Below, piece after piece: positions 12,773-13,629 of a stretch of DNA of 13,629 nucleotides. The position numbers were made by a program, and so were the translations under genes. A model generated the notes under the pieces. It was not told the DNA's origin. It saw only the letters and a program-made list of their open reading frames with translations, and made no database searches. How positions within the stretch are numbered: the stretch's first letter is position 1; every line of letters begins with the position of its first letter. This DNA comes from Desulfobulbus sp. (GTDB lineage: Bacteria > Desulfobacterota > Desulfobulbia > Desulfobulbales > Desulfobulbaceae): contig DRKH01000531.1 of assembly GCA_011051825.1 (NCBI GenBank), forward strand, positions 1-13,629, read 5' to 3'.

Positions 12773-13629
12773 GATTGATGGTTTCTTTATCAAGCAGGGT
12801 CTGGGTGATATCTTCCATGATATCCCTGTGGGTGGTCAGAATATCTTTTGCAGTATCATAGGCCCTCTGCACCAACTGCTTGACCTCATGATCAATAAGC
12901 AGGGCTGTCTCTTCACTCATGATCTGGCCTGGCACTCCGTTCAACGGGTCCGAGGGTTTAAAGGTCATTGGCCCGACGGCATCACTCATTCCCCATTCAC
13001 AGACCATTTTTCGAGCAATGTCGGAAACCCGCTCAATATCATTTCCGGCCCCGGTGGTCATCTCGTTGAAGATGATTTCTTCGGCGATCCTGCCGCCAAG
13101 CAGCGTACAGAGATTGTTAAAGAGATAGGTCCGATCATGGGAGTTTCGCTCCTCCTGCGGGAGCTGCATGGTCAGACCCAGGGCCCGCCCCCTGGGGATG
13201 ATGGTTACCTTGTGGACGGGATCGCTGCCGGGAAGCATCCAGGCCACAAGAGCATGGCCTGTTTCGTGGTAGGCTGTGATCTTTTTCTCGTGTTCGGTAA
13301 TGATCATACTCTTTCGTTCCGCCCCCATCATGACCTTGTCCTTGGCTTCTTCCAGGGTTTCCATGGTGACCGAGCTTTTTCCGGCCCGGGTCATGAGCAG
13401 GGCTGCTTCATTGACCATGTTGGCAAGCTGTGCTCCTGAAAATCCCGGCGTACCCTTGGCTATGGTCTTCCAGTCAACATCCTCGGCAATCTTAATGTTG
13501 CGGGCGTGTACCTTAAGAATTTTTTCCCGTCCGCCGACGTCCGGCAGGGGAACCATTACCTGTCGGTCGAAACGACCGGGCCGGAGCAGAGCCGGGTCCA
13601 GGATATCCTGCCGGTTGGTGGCGGCAACA
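12732..13629 (-). CDS. ftsH: FtsH, ATP-dependent zinc metalloprotease (C-terminal part)
   Basis: About 298 residues are present; the N-terminus with membrane helices and Walker motifs lies beyond the right edge. The frame is open to position 13629 and begins VAATNRQDILDPALLRPGRF, the second region of homology of the AAA+ domain with its arginine fingers, then PLPDVGGREKILKVHA. The zinc site is HETGH, an HExxH motif (commonly HEAGH in FtsH). The third ligand region is present as TGAGNDIERVSDIARKMV, followed by EWGMSDAVGPM. FtsH sits in the inner membrane and degrades misfolded or regulatory proteins. It ends with NHEEIKQIVQRHQG, without a long tail. Its last 41 bases are shared with the start of the cytochrome gene. 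Confidence 0.95.
   Translation of the reverse strand, partial: VAATNRQDILDPALLRPGRFDRQVMVPLPDVGGREKILKVHARNIKIAEDVDWKTIAKGTPGFSGAQLANMVNEAALLMTRAGKSSVTMETLEEAKDKVMMGAERKSMIITEHEKKITAYHETGHALVAWMLPGSDPVHKVTIIPRGRALGLTMQLPQEERNSHDRTYLFNNLCTLLGGRIAEEIIFNEMTTGAGNDIERVSDIARKMVCEWGMSDAVGPMTFKPSDPLNGVPGQIMSEETALLIDHEVKQLVQRAYDTAKDILTTHRDIMEDITQTLLDKETINHEEIKQIVQRHQG

Noticed and set aside
12558..13439. 293-codon open frame on the plus strand across the ftsH/cytochrome junction
   Set aside because: It is antisense to FtsH and haem motifs that are unmistakable on the minus strand.

Overview
The window looks like a chromosomal piece of a flagellated, anaerobic Desulfobacterota-type bacterium (Desulfobulbales-like is my best guess). 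The case rests on a flagellar operon with a sigma-54-type promoter, a FleQ/FlrC-like enhancer-binding protein, a periplasmic octaheme cytochrome c and the general flavour of the proteins. The taxonomy is inference; no rRNA gene is present.

Layout. (1) Positions 1-4188, minus strand: a flagellar basal-body operon read right to left as AMIN/TPR-type secreted protein, flgB, flgC, fliE, then fliF, which runs off the left edge. A good sigma-54 promoter candidate lies just upstream of the TPR gene (4223-4238). The fliE-fliF junction is split by about 410 bp carrying a palindromic repeat and a 7-bp tandem repeat. (2) Positions 4620-8677, plus strand: a chemotaxis signal-termination cluster made of a canonical CheY, two single-domain CheX-type phosphatases, and a 634-residue protein with two further CheC/CheX-like domains fused to a receiver-like domain that lacks its phosphoacceptor aspartate and conserved lysine. 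(3) Positions 8778-10383, minus strand: a cyclic-nucleotide-binding-domain protein directly followed by a sigma-54 activator with no N-terminal regulatory domain. (4) Positions 10865-11389, plus strand: a secreted thermonuclease-family protein. (5) Positions 11342-13629, minus strand: the 3' part of ftsH followed by an overlapping octaheme cytochrome c gene of the tetrathionate-reductase-like family.

Functional reading: the activator is a reasonable candidate to drive the sigma-54 flagellar operon, possibly tuned by the adjacent cNMP-binding protein. CheY with four CheX-like domains suggests a motility output stage whose CheY-phosphate is removed by several phosphatases. No cheA, cheW or receptor gene is in the window.

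The most unusual non-coding content is a family of about 108-121 bp palindromes in the intergenic gaps (265-372, 5631-5751, 10437-10546, 10642-10749). They share GTAAC-type ends, a directional signature (GTGC on one side, AGATG-N-GGTGC on the other), a conserved apical ATAG...CTATG motif in three copies, and mismatches biased to G.U wobbles on one strand. Their interiors differ, so folding rather than primary sequence seems to be kept. Loose ends of further copies and an unrelated 181-bp hairpin (6556-6736) occur in the same gaps.
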